Positions 16,410 to 25,145 of a stretch of 47,729 nucleotides of DNA are shown in pieces (position 1 is the stretch's first letter; every line of letters begins with the position of its first letter). This stretch comes from Lentilactobacillus farraginis DSM 18382 = JCM 14108 (GTDB lineage: Bacteria; Bacillota; Bacilli; Lactobacillales; Lactobacillaceae). Made by a program: the position numbers and the translations under genes. The stretch is from assembly GCF_000583655.1 (NCBI RefSeq), contig NZ_BAKI01000018.1, positions 1 to 47,729 of the forward strand, read 5' to 3'. The notes under the pieces were generated by a model. It was not told where the DNA came from and searched no databases. It was given only the letters and a program-made list of their open reading frames with translations.

Positions 16410-16438
16410 TTAAAAATAAATTTGGAGGCTGACAACTT

Positions 16439-17917
16439 ATGACAATCGAACAATTAAATCAATATACGAATGATTACCCGGCAATTCCCATTACCTTGCA
16501 GTTTCAAGCAGCCGCATTTGATCCCATCGCTGTTACACAAGCATTCGACGATCCGAATCATCCCTGTTTTCTGTTAACCGGTAAACCCAAGAAAGCTGAA
16601 GACGGTTACTCTTTTATCGGCTTTAATCCTGTTGAATCTTTTACCTATCGCAACGGTGTCTTGGAAACAACTACCAAAGACGGCACTGTTTCATATGAAA
16701 CAATCGCTCTAAAGCCCGTTCTCGAAAGCCTGCTTCGTGATAATCGGACACCTAAAATCAAAAGTCTACCGCCATTTTTAGGTGGTTTGGCCGGCTATTT
16801 CAGCTATGATTACGCCAAATACGCAACTACCGCCCCCTTACCTGAAGTGTCAGATCCAATGAATCTCAACGACGCGGATCTAGTCTTGGTCAATCAGGTA
16901 ATCGCTTATAACCATGCAACCAAAACTGTAACTCTCAGTCAAATTATCCCATCAGACCGGTTAAATGAGCAATACGATCAGGTAATGACCGAATTAAGTC
17001 AATTAAAACAACGGGTTCTTTCAGTAACAGAAAAGCAACCACTCCCAACGTTTTCAATGTCTCCGCTAAAGTTACAATTTTCTTTGACAGAGTTTACCGA
17101 AAAAGTTCGTGAAACCAAGCAACACATTCTTGACGGTGATATTTTCCAACTGATTCTATCCAATCCCCAACATGCATCTATGACGGGGTCTTTATTCGCC
17201 GTCACCCCAACGCTTTTTAGGGAAAGCCCATCCCCTTATCAGTTCTATTTCCGCCACGGCGACTTCGAAACAATTGGCGCTTCTCCGGAAACATTAATTA
17301 CCAAACGTGGTAAAACACTCTTCACCTACCCACTGGCAGGAACCCGCCGCCGAGGTAAAGATCAACAGGAAGATGAACAGTTTGCCTATGAATTACAACA
17401 CAGTTCCAAAGAATTATCGGAACATAATATGCTCATCGATCTCGGCAGAAATGACCTTGGCAGTGTCAGTGAATTTGGCTCGGTGAAAGTGACTGCTTAT
17501 CGCCACCTTTTAAAATTCGCCAATGTGATGCATTTGGGGTCAGTGGTTGAAAGCAACGTTAAAAAGGACGCCTCGGCTGTTGACATCATCAACGCCGTTT
17601 TGCCGGCGGGAACCTTATCCGGCGCTCCCAAAATTTCAGCTATGCAGATTATCGGTAGCTTGGAAAACCGAAAACGGGGTGTCTACGGTGGTTGCCTGGG
17701 TTACTTAGGTTTTGACGGTGACTTGGACTTATGTATCGGCATTCGCCTCGCCTATCGCAAGGGATCAAACCTGGTCGTTCATTCCGGTGCCGGTATTGTA
17801 GCAGACAGTATCGCCAAATATGAATATCAAGAATTCAACAACAAAGCCAGTGCCGTTGTAAATGCATTAAAAGAAACAGCTGACAAAGGAGGCCTTCAAC
17901 ATGCATTATCTGATTGA
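16439..17917 (+). CDS. trpE: Anthranilate synthase component I (chorismate-binding)
   Basis: Converts chorismate plus ammonia (from TrpG) to anthranilate, the first committed step to tryptophan. 492 aa. N-terminal domain ~1-190, chorismate-binding domain ~215-480 with GDIFQLILSNPQ, YFRHGDFETIGASPE, PLAGTRRRG, DLGRNDLG, LPAGTLSGAPK, GVYGGCLGYLGFDGD and VVHSGAGIVADS. Two Trp feedback motifs are altered: the usual LLES is LLTG (FLLTGKPKK) and NPSPY is SPSPY. GGAGG precedes the ATG. It overlaps trpG by 17 bases. PabB is an alternative identity for this family; the Trp T-box favours TrpE. The remaining trp genes are not adjacent. Confidence 0.9.
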   Translation: MTIEQLNQYTNDYPAIPITLQFQAAAFDPIAVTQAFDDPNHPCFLLTGKPKKAEDGYSFIGFNPVESFTYRNGVLETTTKDGTVSYETIALKPVLESLLRDNRTPKIKSLPPFLGGLAGYFSYDYAKYATTAPLPEVSDPMNLNDADLVLVNQVIAYNHATKTVTLSQIIPSDRLNEQYDQVMTELSQLKQRVLSVTEKQPLPTFSMSPLKLQFSLTEFTEKVRETKQHILDGDIFQLILSNPQHASMTGSLFAVTPTLFRESPSPYQFYFRHGDFETIGASPETLITKRGKTLFTYPLAGTRRRGKDQQEDEQFAYELQHSSKELSEHNMLIDLGRNDLGSVSEFGSVKVTAYRHLLKFANVMHLGSVVESNVKKDASAVDIINAVLPAGTLSGAPKISAMQIIGSLENRKRGVYGGCLGYLGFDGDLDLCIGIRLAYRKGSNLVVHSGAGIVADSIAKYEYQEFNNKASAVVNALKETADKGGLQHALSD

Positions 17918-18515
17918 TAATTACGATAGTTTCACATATAACCTATATCAATTAATTGGAAATCTATCTGCAGACCCGATTACCGTTCTTAAAAATGATG
18001 CTGTCACAGCTAATGAATTAGCCGAATTAAATCCGGAAAGCATTATCTTTTCACCCGGCCCGGGCCGTCCGGAAAACGCCGGCAATATGCCTGAAATTTT
18101 GGACGCGTTTTTAGGAAAAGTGCCAATTTTAGGTGTCTGCTTGGGACATCAGGCTATCGCGGAAGCCTATGGTGCCAAAGTTGTCCACGCACCAAAATTA
18201 ATGCACGGAAAACCTTCACAAGTCAATGTCGTTTCAGAAACAGCCCTTTTTAAAAACTGTCCCCATTCCTTTAAAGCTGCTCGATACCATTCCCTGATTG
18301 TTGACCCGCAAACGGTGCCAACCAATCTGGTCGTAACAGCTGAAACTGCCGATGGTGAAATTATGGCGGTTGCCGATGAAACTAAAAACGTCTATGGCGT
18401 TCAATTTCATCCGGAATCAATTATGACAGATCCAAAAGTCGGTGCACAAATTATTAAAAATTTTTTGACGATTGTCGCTACTAAAAAGCAGTTGCTTCAG
18501 CCAACGACCCATTAA
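17901..18515 (+). CDS. trpG: Anthranilate synthase component II (glutamine amidotransferase)
   Basis: Class I glutamine amidotransferase supplying ammonia to TrpE, 204 aa. It shows IDNYDSFTYNLYQ, SPGPGRPENAG, the nucleophile Cys in LGVCLGHQAIAEAYG, and the His-Glu pair in VYGVQFHPESIMT. AAAGGAGG is upstream, inside trpE. It could serve p-aminobenzoate synthesis as well, as some TrpG/PabA proteins do. The stop codon overlaps the convergent zinc-ribbon gene by 4 bases. Confidence 0.93.
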   Translation: MHYLIDNYDSFTYNLYQLIGNLSADPITVLKNDAVTANELAELNPESIIFSPGPGRPENAGNMPEILDAFLGKVPILGVCLGHQAIAEAYGAKVVHAPKLMHGKPSQVNVVSETALFKNCPHSFKAARYHSLIVDPQTVPTNLVVTAETADGEIMAVADETKNVYGVQFHPESIMTDPKVGAQIIKNFLTIVATKKQLLQPTTH

Positions 18516-18676
18516 TTCAATTTTAAATTCGACTTAAAAATAAAGCCACAATTGGGACACCGGTTTAACCCATAGTTAATCATCATTGGTCGATTACACC
18601 GTGGACAGCGTCCATGAATCGGTTTTCGAATTTTAAGCGGATTCGGTTTCTTCTCAGTTTCTTTATCAGCTGCCAT
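18512..18676 (-). CDS. 54-aa zinc-ribbon microprotein
   Basis: Short gene with two CxxC knuckles, CPRC (24-27) and CPNC (40-43), spaced 12 residues apart, the geometry of a rubredoxin-like zinc ribbon. The ends are lysine-rich (KETEKK..., KSNLKLN). GGAGG lies 8 bases before ATG 18676. It is convergent with trpG (4-base overlap) and 22 bases downstream of the kptA stop, probably in one operon with kptA. The function is unknown; such ribbons usually bind nucleic acid or another protein. Confidence 0.7.
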   Translation of the reverse strand: MAADKETEKKPNPLKIRKPIHGRCPRCNRPMMINYGLNRCPNCGFIFKSNLKLN

Positions 18677-18698
18677 CACTAATTCCTCCAATCAAAAG

Positions 18699-19247
18699 CT
18701 ATCCCTGAATTTGAGTTAAAAACGCAGCCGGCATGGCATCTACCAACCAGATACCACTCTTTGTCGGATAGAATAAAAGGTGATTCTTGGCAGCTTGCTG
18801 AGCAGCTACTTGAAAAATAACTGGTTGTGGGTCCCGACGTCGACCGACCTGAATTGCCATTTGACGGTTGGCTGACAAATGGACGAAATCCCGATCCATT
18901 TTCTTTAAGCCGTCTGTTTTAATCAACTCGGCAGCGGCATGGGTCGTCCCGTGGTAAAGATATTCAGGCGGCATTGCTGGTGGTGTTAGCGGTTTTACCG
19001 GAATACTGTGACCATATAGGGCGCGAATAGTCGGTCCTTCAATTGCATATCGTTGCTTATCACTTTGCTGCATAATTGTCTTAATGACGGCTTTACTGAG
19101 CGGTGTACCATAATGCTGATTAAACTTTTTAATTAGCGTATCCAGATTCACCCGGCCATATTGATCAAGCTGGATACCAATTTTCTCCGGATGATGCCGC
19201 AATACAAACGATAATCGTTTACTGAGCCGTGTTAATTGGCGATCCAA
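18699..19247 (-). CDS. kptA: RNA 2'-phosphotransferase, KptA/Tpt1 family
   Basis: NAD+-dependent enzyme that removes an internal 2'-phosphate from RNA via an ADP-ribosylated intermediate; the bacterial substrate is not established. About 182 aa. The N-terminal winged-helix lobe holds LSKRLSFVLRHHPEKIGI; the C-terminal ADP-ribosyltransferase lobe holds YLYHGTTHAAAELI, DFVHLSANRQMAIQVGRRR and SGIWLVDAMPAAFL. I favour TTG 19247 (LDRQLTRLSKRL) because AGGGGGGGA lies 6 bases upstream; an in-frame GTG at 19268 has a weak site. It is followed 22 bases on by the zinc-ribbon gene. No tRNA-splicing genes are nearby. Confidence 0.87.
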   Translation of the reverse strand: MDRQLTRLSKRLSFVLRHHPEKIGIQLDQYGRVNLDTLIKKFNQHYGTPLSKAVIKTIMQQSDKQRYAIEGPTIRALYGHSIPVKPLTPPAMPPEYLYHGTTHAAAELIKTDGLKKMDRDFVHLSANRQMAIQVGRRRDPQPVIFQVAAQQAAKNHLLFYPTKSGIWLVDAMPAAFLTQIQG

Positions 19248-19346
19248 TCTTGTCCCCCCCTTCTTCACTAATTAAAATTCTTTTCGTGTTTATTATAGAG
19301 CGGATCTTAATAATTGCCCAGCTAATTAATCACCCCTCATCCACTT

Positions 19347-19385
19347 AAAAAGGATTGGAACAATCGCCCTGTTCCAATCCTTTTT
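19347..19385 (-). terminator. Terminator after the secreted 160-aa protein gene
   Basis: Arms AAAAAGGATTGGAAC / GTTCCAATCCTTTTT form a 15-bp stem with U-tracts on both strands. Confidence 0.88.
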
Positions 19386-19461
19386 CTCATGACCTAAATG
19401 AGTTTTTTTATATGCCTTTGCATTATGCTTGATCCTAAAACGCGCCGGCACCTGGACAGCT

Positions 19462-19944
19462 TTAAATCAAGCCGCCCAGTGTCAAACCACCTGTCCAATG
19501 ACTGGCACCGTTAGTGGTGTAAACTTTAACTGTGTAAGTTCCTGAACCAACCCATAACGAGCCGCTTAAGGTTCCTGAACTTGAACTGATCGTTTTGTAC
19601 AGTGAGCCATTTTTATAAATTCGAATCGAAAATGGATTATCACTGATCGAACCATCGTTGTCGGTCGTCTGAACCTTATAGCTTAACTGACTCAATAGAC
19701 TGGTCGACGTAACCGTCGTATTGTAACCACTGTTTTGTGAATTATATTGGCTGCCGGTTCCACGTGAAACCAGATCCATGCTCCGCGAGTTATCGTTAGC
19801 AGTTTTAGCCTTTTGCGTATTTGGCTGATTGGCCGGAGACTGCCCCGGGTTTGAATTAGCGCTTGCAACTGCCCCCGTTAAAAGTGTCGATGCCACTAAT
19901 GCAGTTGAAGCGGTAGCTACATAAAGTGTTTTTTTGATATTCAT
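19462..19944 (-). CDS. Secreted protein of unknown function under a CiaR-type promoter
   Basis: 160 aa. A signal peptide (residues ~1-29: MNIKKTLYVATASTALVAST then LLTGAVASA) suggests cleavage after ASA. The mature part begins with an Asn/Pro/Gln/Ser-rich linker and continues as a Ser/Thr/Gly/Tyr-rich beta-like domain (FSIRIYKNGSLYKTI, GSGTYTVKVYTTNG). No cell-wall anchor or enzymatic motif is visible; it resembles a small adhesive or stress-linked exoprotein, but I do not recognise the family. GAAAGGAAG precedes the ATG. Its promoter at 20040-20072 has the same operator as the small RNA upstream, so both are probably part of one cell-envelope stress regulon. Confidence 0.8.
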   Translation of the reverse strand: MNIKKTLYVATASTALVASTLLTGAVASANSNPGQSPANQPNTQKAKTANDNSRSMDLVSRGTGSQYNSQNSGYNTTVTSTSLLSQLSYKVQTTDNDGSISDNPFSIRIYKNGSLYKTISSSSGTLSGSLWVGSGTYTVKVYTTNGASHWTGGLTLGGLI

Positions 19945-20039
19945 CTATAATCTTCCTTTCGATTCAATTATTGAAAAATAATTCCCTAGAATATTAAGTT
20001 GCTCAGGTTGATAAGCCCCCTTTCGATTTGAATAACATT

Positions 20040-20072
20040 AGAATACCCTTAGTGACTTAAACGAAGCTTAAA
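20040..20072 (-). promoter_or_regulatory. CiaR-type promoter of the secreted protein gene
   Basis: On the minus strand: TTTAAG (20072-20067), 5 bases, TTTAAG (20061-20056), 10 bases, -10 TATTCT (20045-20040). This is the layout established for CiaR-activated promoters in streptococci. A third TTTAAG lies just upstream (20079-20074). Confidence 0.7.
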
Positions 20073-20138
20073 GCTTAAAATAAAATATCGATCATTATTT
20101 CAGCTCTTCAAAATTATTGGTTTGTAGCCATTACATAC

Positions 20139-20270
20139 AAAAACCCATCATTTCTGACGGGCAGCATTAATCAATTTATATTTGGAGGGTATATTGAGGG
20201 AGAAATTTAAGAAGAAAGCTGAGCCTTTCAGCAATCTACCAGTTAAATCAATTTTATGCTTAACTGATTG
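20139..20270 (-). ncRNA. Candidate csRNA-like small regulatory RNA, about 132 nt
   Basis: The RNA runs from the predicted start of the CiaR-type promoter (20277-20309) to an intrinsic terminator: CCCGTCA (20161-20155), GAAA loop, TGATGGG, then U5. The 5' part folds as CAAUC-AGUUAA / UUAACU-GGUA-GAUUG, followed by a short GCUGA / UCAGC hairpin. The middle is pyrimidine-rich and unpaired, with UUUCUCCCUC and ACCCUCC, both complementary to Shine-Dalgarno sequences. No credible reading frame is present. The architecture (CiaR site, 5' hairpin, open anti-SD region, terminator) is that of streptococcal csRNAs. This stretch fills most of the 19945-20386 gap. Confidence 0.6.
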
Positions 20271-20276
20271 TTTTCT

Positions 20277-20309
20277 AGAGTACGCACCTTAACTTAAACG
20301 AGACTTAAA
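20277..20309 (-). promoter_or_regulatory. CiaR-type promoter of the small RNA
   Basis: On the minus strand: TTTAAG (20309-20304), 5 bases, TTTAAG (20298-20293), 10 bases, -10 TACTCT (20282-20277). Same geometry as the promoter at 20040-20072. Confidence 0.7.
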
Positions 20310-20386
20310 ATCACTTTTTTCTTTCTAAATATCCCCAAAAATAGTAAAGTTTTAGTATGAAGATAACGATATAAGGAGTCGGAATT

Positions 20387-21024
20387 TTGAAAAAAATATA
20401 TTTTGTGCGTCATGGTCAAACCCTTTTAAACCAATTTCGTAGAATGCAGGGATGGTTGATTCGCCGCTAACCAAAAAGGGCGAACAGCAGGCTGCTGCCG
20501 CTGGTGAAAAGCTAAAAAATATCAAGTTTGATCTTGCAATCAGTTCAGACATGATGCGAGCTATTCACACGCTTGACATCATCTTGGAAAATAACCAATA
20601 TGCTGATCAGACCAAGCGTGAAATAAATAAAGATGTTCGCGAAATTTACTTCGGCTCTTTTGAAGCTATTGACAGTGTCACAACATGGAATATGATTGGT
20701 GGCCCATTCGGTTATTTTAAACAGGCAGATTTAATTAAGAAATACGGCTTGTTAAAAGTCCGGGACTTTATGCACGAAGCTGATCCCTTTCACTATGCCG
20801 AAACCGCCGATCAACTCAAGCAACGAATTCAAAAGGCGGTCACAACTATTCAAACTCAACTAAACAATAATCAAACTGCTTTGGTAGTTTCACATGGAAC
20901 ATATTTAAGAAACTTGGCAACCCTATTTTCTGAAAATCAAATAATTCGGGAACAGCCAAAAAATGGTAGCATTATGATCTTAGACGTCACGGAGACACCA
21001 ACTGTAATTTCATACAATCAATAA
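20387..21024 (+). CDS. Histidine phosphatase family protein (phosphoglycerate mutase-like); frameshift near 20455
   Basis: About 212 aa. It starts at TTG 20387 with AAGGAG 8 bases upstream: MKKIYFVRHGQTLLNQFRRM, holding the catalytic RHG motif. The frame stops at ...GWLIRR; adding one G to the GG at 20454-20455 restores GWVDSPLTKKGEQQAAAAGE and leads into the long downstream frame. Other motifs are the acid/base region SSDMMRAIHTLDIIL, EIYFGSFEAI, and the second catalytic His in ALVVSHGTYLRNLA. The substrate is unknown; the family includes sugar-phosphate phosphatases and cofactor-type mutases. The start of the gene would be missed without the frame correction. Likely a read error. Confidence 0.85.
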
Positions 21025-21026
21025 TT

Positions 21027-21076
21027 AAAAAAGACCGAATTTGGTTTAATAAACAGCCACCAATTCGATCTTTTTT
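21027..21076. terminator. Bidirectional terminator between the histidine phosphatase and lepB
   Basis: AAAAAAGACCGAATTTGGT / ACCAATTCGATCTTTTTT with a 13-base loop; U-tracts on both strands for the two convergent genes. Confidence 0.85.
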
Positions 21077-21087
21077 AAAATCCTGAT

Positions 21088-21675
21088 TTAATATCCTAAA
21101 TTATTAACATTATTACGTTTGGTCTTATCCGTTCCCCAAAAGAACGTTTTAGCAACACCGGTAATTTTGTTTTTAGGAACAAAGCCCCAATAACGGCCGT
21201 CATTTGAAACACTTCGATGATCACCCAAAACAAAGTAATTCCCCTTTGGTACTTTTACGGAATTAGAATGCTTGGCCCAACTCTTTGAAAGTGTCTGCAA
21301 GTCCCAATTGCCAGTTCCGGTTGTCCGTTGGTAACTGCTGATGAAGCTTTGGTTAACTTTTTTACCGTTTACGTAAAGGTTCCCATTACTACTGGAAACT
21401 GTATCTCCCGGAAGACCAATCACCCGCTTAACATAATCTGTATTTGCTTTTGTTGCACTGGGATCTTCTCCATGGGCGTCAAAAACAATCACACTTAAAT
21501 GCTTGATTTTAGCGTGTCGCCAAACTAGCAGCCGTTCATTATTAACCAAGTTGGGTTCCATTGATGGGCCATCAACTCTGGCAACCGTAACAACTGTCGC
21601 TTTAATCACAAGCGCAAGTGCCAGCCCGATTGCGATTGGAATGATAATCCCCAGCAATCCCTTTAAAAATTTCAT
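21088..21675 (-). CDS. lepB: Signal peptidase I
   Basis: Membrane-anchored serine protease that cleaves signal peptides on the outer face of the membrane, 195 aa. One N-terminal helix (LLGIIIPIAIGLALALVI) is followed by box B with the nucleophile Ser in DGPSMEPNL, the general-base Lys in DYVKRVIGLPGD, and box E GDHRSVSNDGRYWGFV. The C-terminal tail is KTKRNNVNNLGY. The protein starts MKFLKGLLG at ATG 21675. It is transcribed alone. It would process exported proteins such as the phosphatase and the 160-aa protein of this window. Confidence 0.95.
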   Translation of the reverse strand: MKFLKGLLGIIIPIAIGLALALVIKATVVTVARVDGPSMEPNLVNNERLLVWRHAKIKHLSVIVFDAHGEDPSATKANTDYVKRVIGLPGDTVSSSNGNLYVNGKKVNQSFISSYQRTTGTGNWDLQTLSKSWAKHSNSVKVPKGNYFVLGDHRSVSNDGRYWGFVPKNKITGVAKTFFWGTDKTKRNNVNNLGY

Positions 21676-21769
21676 CTTTTTACTCCTTCATGGACCCTTA
21701 ACACGCAAAAGCCCTGATTTTTATCAACTCGTTATCTTAGTAGAGTTTTAATAGACACAATCGAGTTAT

Positions 21770-21797
21770 ATTTTAGCATATTTTACTTCTAACACAA
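21770..21797 (-). promoter_or_regulatory. lepB promoter
   Basis: TTGTGT (21797-21792), 16 bases, extended -10 TGCTAAAAT (TAAAAT at 21775-21770) on the minus strand. Confidence 0.5.
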
Positions 21798-21899
21798 CAT
21801 TTTAAAAACATAATTAACATATCCATAATTAGTTGCGATTTATTCCCGAAACCACTATCATTATTTGACGTAACTGACGCTTTAGAAATAGGTGATTAA

Positions 21900-23104
21900 A
21901 TGGCTTCAAAACCCAATTTGATAAAACGTATCTGGCTGGTTTTCATCTTAGGTACAATTAGCGCTACCGGCCCGCTTTCCATCGATCTGTATTTACCTGC
22001 CCTGCCTGAAATGACCAAAAATCTACAAACTCAAGCCTCACTGGTGCAATTAAGCTTAAGTGCCTGTTTGCTGGGGTTGGCAGTCGGCCAGCTGATTTCC
22101 GGACCGCTTAGCGATAAATACGGGCGTAAGAAACCACTAATGCTTGGCTTTTTAATCTTTGGCATGGTTTCGTTACTGATCGCTGCCAGTCATTCAGTGT
22201 ACTTCTTGATTGCACTGCGGTTCATCCAGGGATTGGCTGGTGCCAGTGGCCAGGTCCTTTCAAGGGCAATTGCTTCCGACCTGTTTTCCGGGCCGCTTTT
22301 AACCAAATTCTACGCCATGCTTTCAGCTGTTAACGGCATTTTTCCCGTCATTTCTCCAATCATCGGTGGCTATATCATTAAGTACGTTGAATGGCAGGGT
22401 GTATTTATCCTACTGGCAATTATTGGTTTCTTAGTTACGATTGCTATTTGGATGGGAGTTGGTGAAACATTACCATTAGCTAACAGGATCACCGGCAGCC
22501 TGTTAATTCAATTATTGAAATGCTTAAGCTTCTAAAGGACTCAAAATTCGTTAAGCTGGTTTTGGTTAGTGGTTTTATTTACGGCGGTCTTTTTAGCTAC
22601 ATTTCCGCATCTTCATTTGTTTTTCAAAACTATTTTCATATGAATGTTGCAAACTTTGGCTTTCTTTATGCAATGAACGGCATTGGCATCGCCATTGGGT
22701 CAGCTGTTCCCGGGTTACTTGCAAATCGCATTTCAGAAATCAGTCAGATTCGGTTCGTTTTAGGATCAACACTGATAACCGCCATAGGCTTAATCATGAG
22801 TTGGTTCTTCGTTAATAACCTGCCAATCGTCATTTTTCTAATTTTTTTGACGGTCTTTCAATTTGGCATGCTGTTTACACTGACAACTGCCGTCATTATG
22901 AATCTTTCTCTTAAAAACAGCGGCGGAATTTCCGCACTTCTGGGCTTAGCTCAAAATGCAATTGGCGGGATCATGTCCCCGATCGTTGGCGTCATGGGTA
23001 GTCAAACTTATTTACCAATGGCCCTTTCAATCACAATTTGCATTGGCATCAGTTTCCTACTTTTCATGACAGTCAATCACCATCGTTCCCAATCTGAAAG
23101 ATAG
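21900..23104 (+). CDS. Bcr/CflA-family multidrug efflux MFS transporter; frameshift at 22503-22504
   Basis: Drug:proton antiporter with 12 membrane helices, about 401 aa after correction. The N-half has GPLSIDLYLPALPEMT (helix 1), GQLISGPLSDKYGRKKPLMLG (motif A) and RFIQGLAGASGQVLSRAIA (motif C region), typical of Bcr/CflA. The frame stops at ...NRITGSLLIQLLKCLSF; adding one T to the TT at 22503-22504 gives GSLFNSIIEMLKLLKDSKFV, joining the C-terminal half without loss. AGGTGA precedes ATG 21900. Likely substrates are bicyclomycin, chloramphenicol or other small drugs; not determinable here. The break is at a homopolymer and probably a read error. Confidence 0.88.
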
Positions 23105-23151
23105 GTCGTTTGGATCGGTATAAATTTCTCCGATCAAGACCTATCTTTTTT
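23097..23151. terminator. Bidirectional terminator between the MFS gene and mnmG
   Basis: AAAGATAGGTC / GACCTATCTTT outer stem and GGATCGG / CCGATC inner stem with U-tract; serves both convergent genes. Confidence 0.88.
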
Positions 23152-23173
23152 ACAGGCTAAAAAACATGTTTAC

Positions 23174-25111
23174 CTAAACACTCTTTTTTAACTTGGCAAT
23201 TTTTCCCTGCTGAATGTAGACACTTAAAATAGCAATATCAGCTGGATTAACACCACTTATTCTAGACGCCTGCGCGAGTGTTTCCGGATGAATTTTTTGA
23301 AGCTTCTGCCGCGCTTCAGTTGCGATACCATCAATCGCTTGATAATCAATCCGATCAGGAATCCTTTTAGCTTCCATTCGTTTCATTTTTTCAACACTGG
23401 CTTCGGCTTTCGCAATGTAACCCGCATATTTCGTTTGAATTTCAACCTGTTCGACTACATGTCGATCCAAAGGGGCATCCGGCGCCGCAATAAACTGTAG
23501 CAGCGTTTGATAGTTAACGTACGGTCTTCTAAGGAAAACCGAAGCCAAAACCCCATCTTTAAGCGGTTTGTCACCATGTGCCTCAACAAATTGATTAACA
23601 GCATCAGAAGGTTTGATTCTAATTTGATTCAATCGCTGAATCTCTGAATCAATTGCCCGCTTCTTATCCAAAAACTTGGCATACCGATCATCGGAAATTA
23701 AACCAAGTTCATGCCCTTTTTCTGTTAGGCGCATATCCGCATTATCGGTCCGTAGTAATAAGCGATATTCGGCCCGACTGGTTAATAGGCGATAAGGCTC
23801 TTTAGTTCCCTTGGTAACCAAATCGTCAATCATAACGCCAATATAGGCTTCGTTTCGTTTCAAGACAAATGGTCCTTTGCCAAGTGCCCGACGACCGGCG
23901 TTAATGCCGGCAATAATCCCTTGACCGGCGGCTTCTTCATAACCGGAAGTCCCGTTAGTTTGACCAGCGGTAAATAAATTTCTAACTATTTTAGTTTCCA
24001 ATGTCGGTTTTAACTGGTAAGGAGCTACGACATCATATTCAATCGCGTATCCCGGTCGCATCATCTCAGCATTTTCCAACCCTGCAACAGTGTGAAGCAT
24101 TTTTTGCTGAACTTCTTCCGGCATTGACGTAGACAGTCCGTCAACATACCATTCTTCAGTCTTTCGTCCTTCGGGTTCCAAGAACAACTGATGCCGGCTT
24201 TTATCAGCAAACCGAACAATTTTATCTTCAATTGATGGACAGTAACGGGGACCCACCCCTTCGATAACACCAGTAAACATTGGCGCCCGATCCAAATTTT
24301 CACGAATAATTTTATGGGTTGTTTCGTTGGTATATGTTAACCAACAGGAAAGCTGATCCTTGACAGACAGATAATTTTTATCTGAAGATTCAAAACTAAA
24401 ATGATGGGGGGTCGCATCCCCCGGCTGCTCTTCTGCTTTTGAATAATCAATTGTCGTACCGTCAACTCGAGGAGGCGTACCGGTTTTAAATCTTTCCAGA
24501 TCAAATCCCAACTCTTCAAGATTACCTGATAATTTTTCAGCCGGTTGGGAATTATTGGGCCCAGAGGCATACATTAGTTCACCAATGATTATTTTACCTC
24601 TGGCAGCAGTTCCGGCGGCTATTACCACCGCCTTAGCAAAATACTTGGCACCTGTATTAGTGACAACACCTTTACATAAGCCGTCTTCAACAATTAGAGA
24701 ATCAACGATTGCCTGCCGAAGCGTTAAATTAGGCTCGTTTTCCAAAGTATGCTTCATTTCAGCGTGATAAGCATGTTTATCAGCCTGCGCTCTTAGTGCC
24801 TGAACTGCCGGACCCTTACCGGTATTTAACATTCGCATTTGGATATACGTTTTATCGATGTTTCGCCCCATTTCGCCACCAAGCGCATCAACTTCCCGGA
24901 CGACGGTTCCCTTTGCCGGTCCACCGACCGATGGGTTACATGGCATAAAGGCAACCATGTCCAAATTAATTGTTAAGATAAGCGTTTTATTGCCCATTCT
25001 GGCAGCCGCCAAAGCTGCCTCACAGCCGGCATGACCAGCCCCAACAACAATCACATCATAATTTTTACCACGATATTTCTGCTTCACATCGCTAACTCTT
25101 AAACTTTTCAA
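23174..25111 (-). CDS. mnmG: tRNA uridine-5-carboxymethylaminomethyl modification enzyme MnmG (GidA)
   Basis: FAD-dependent partner of MnmE that installs the cmnm5 group on wobble U34 of several tRNAs. 645 aa. The FAD-binding motif [21 protein letters not shown] is near the N-terminus; [21 protein letters not shown], the second GidA signature [17 protein letters not shown] and the C-terminal helical domain ending [19 protein letters not shown] follow. I chose TTG 25111 ([13 protein letters not shown]) since GGAGG lies 8 bases upstream; the frame is open further but crosses the parS-like site. It lies 35 bases after mnmE, in the same operon. Confidence 0.96.
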   Translation of the reverse strand: MKSLRVSDVKQKYRGKNYDVIVVGAGHAGCEAALAAARMGNKTLILTINLDMVAFMPCNPSVGGPAKGTVVREVDALGGEMGRNIDKTYIQMRMLNTGKGPAVQALRAQADKHAYHAEMKHTLENEPNLTLRQAIVDSLIVEDGLCKGVVTNTGAKYFAKAVVIAAGTAARGKIIIGELMYASGPNNSQPAEKLSGNLEELGFDLERFKTGTPPRVDGTTIDYSKAEEQPGDATPHHFSFESSDKNYLSVKDQLSCWLTYTNETTHKIIRENLDRAPMFTGVIEGVGPRYCPSIEDKIVRFADKSRHQLFLEPEGRKTEEWYVDGLSTSMPEEVQQKMLHTVAGLENAEMMRPGYAIEYDVVAPYQLKPTLETKIVRNLFTAGQTNGTSGYEEAAGQGIIAGINAGRRALGKGPFVLKRNEAYIGVMIDDLVTKGTKEPYRLLTSRAEYRLLLRTDNADMRLTEKGHELGLISDDRYAKFLDKKRAIDSEIQRLNQIRIKPSDAVNQFVEAHGDKPLKDGVLASVFLRRPYVNYQTLLQFIAAPDAPLDRHVVEQVEIQTKYAGYIAKAEASVEKMKRMEAKRIPDRIDYQAIDGIATEARQKLQKIHPETLAQASRISGVNPADIAILSVYIQQGKIAKLKKSV

Positions 25112-25127
25112 ATGCCATTTCCTCCAG

Positions 25128-25143
25128 TGTTTCACATGAAACA
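25128..25143. other. Candidate parS site (ParB binding), TGTTTCACATGAAACA
   Basis: A 16-bp sequence that differs at one position from the established Firmicute parS consensus TGTTTCACGTGAAACA. It lies in the 34-base gap between mnmE and mnmG, about 6.5 kb from oriC. parS sites cluster near origins and often lie beside mnmG. Confidence 0.7.
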
Positions 25144-25145
25144 GA

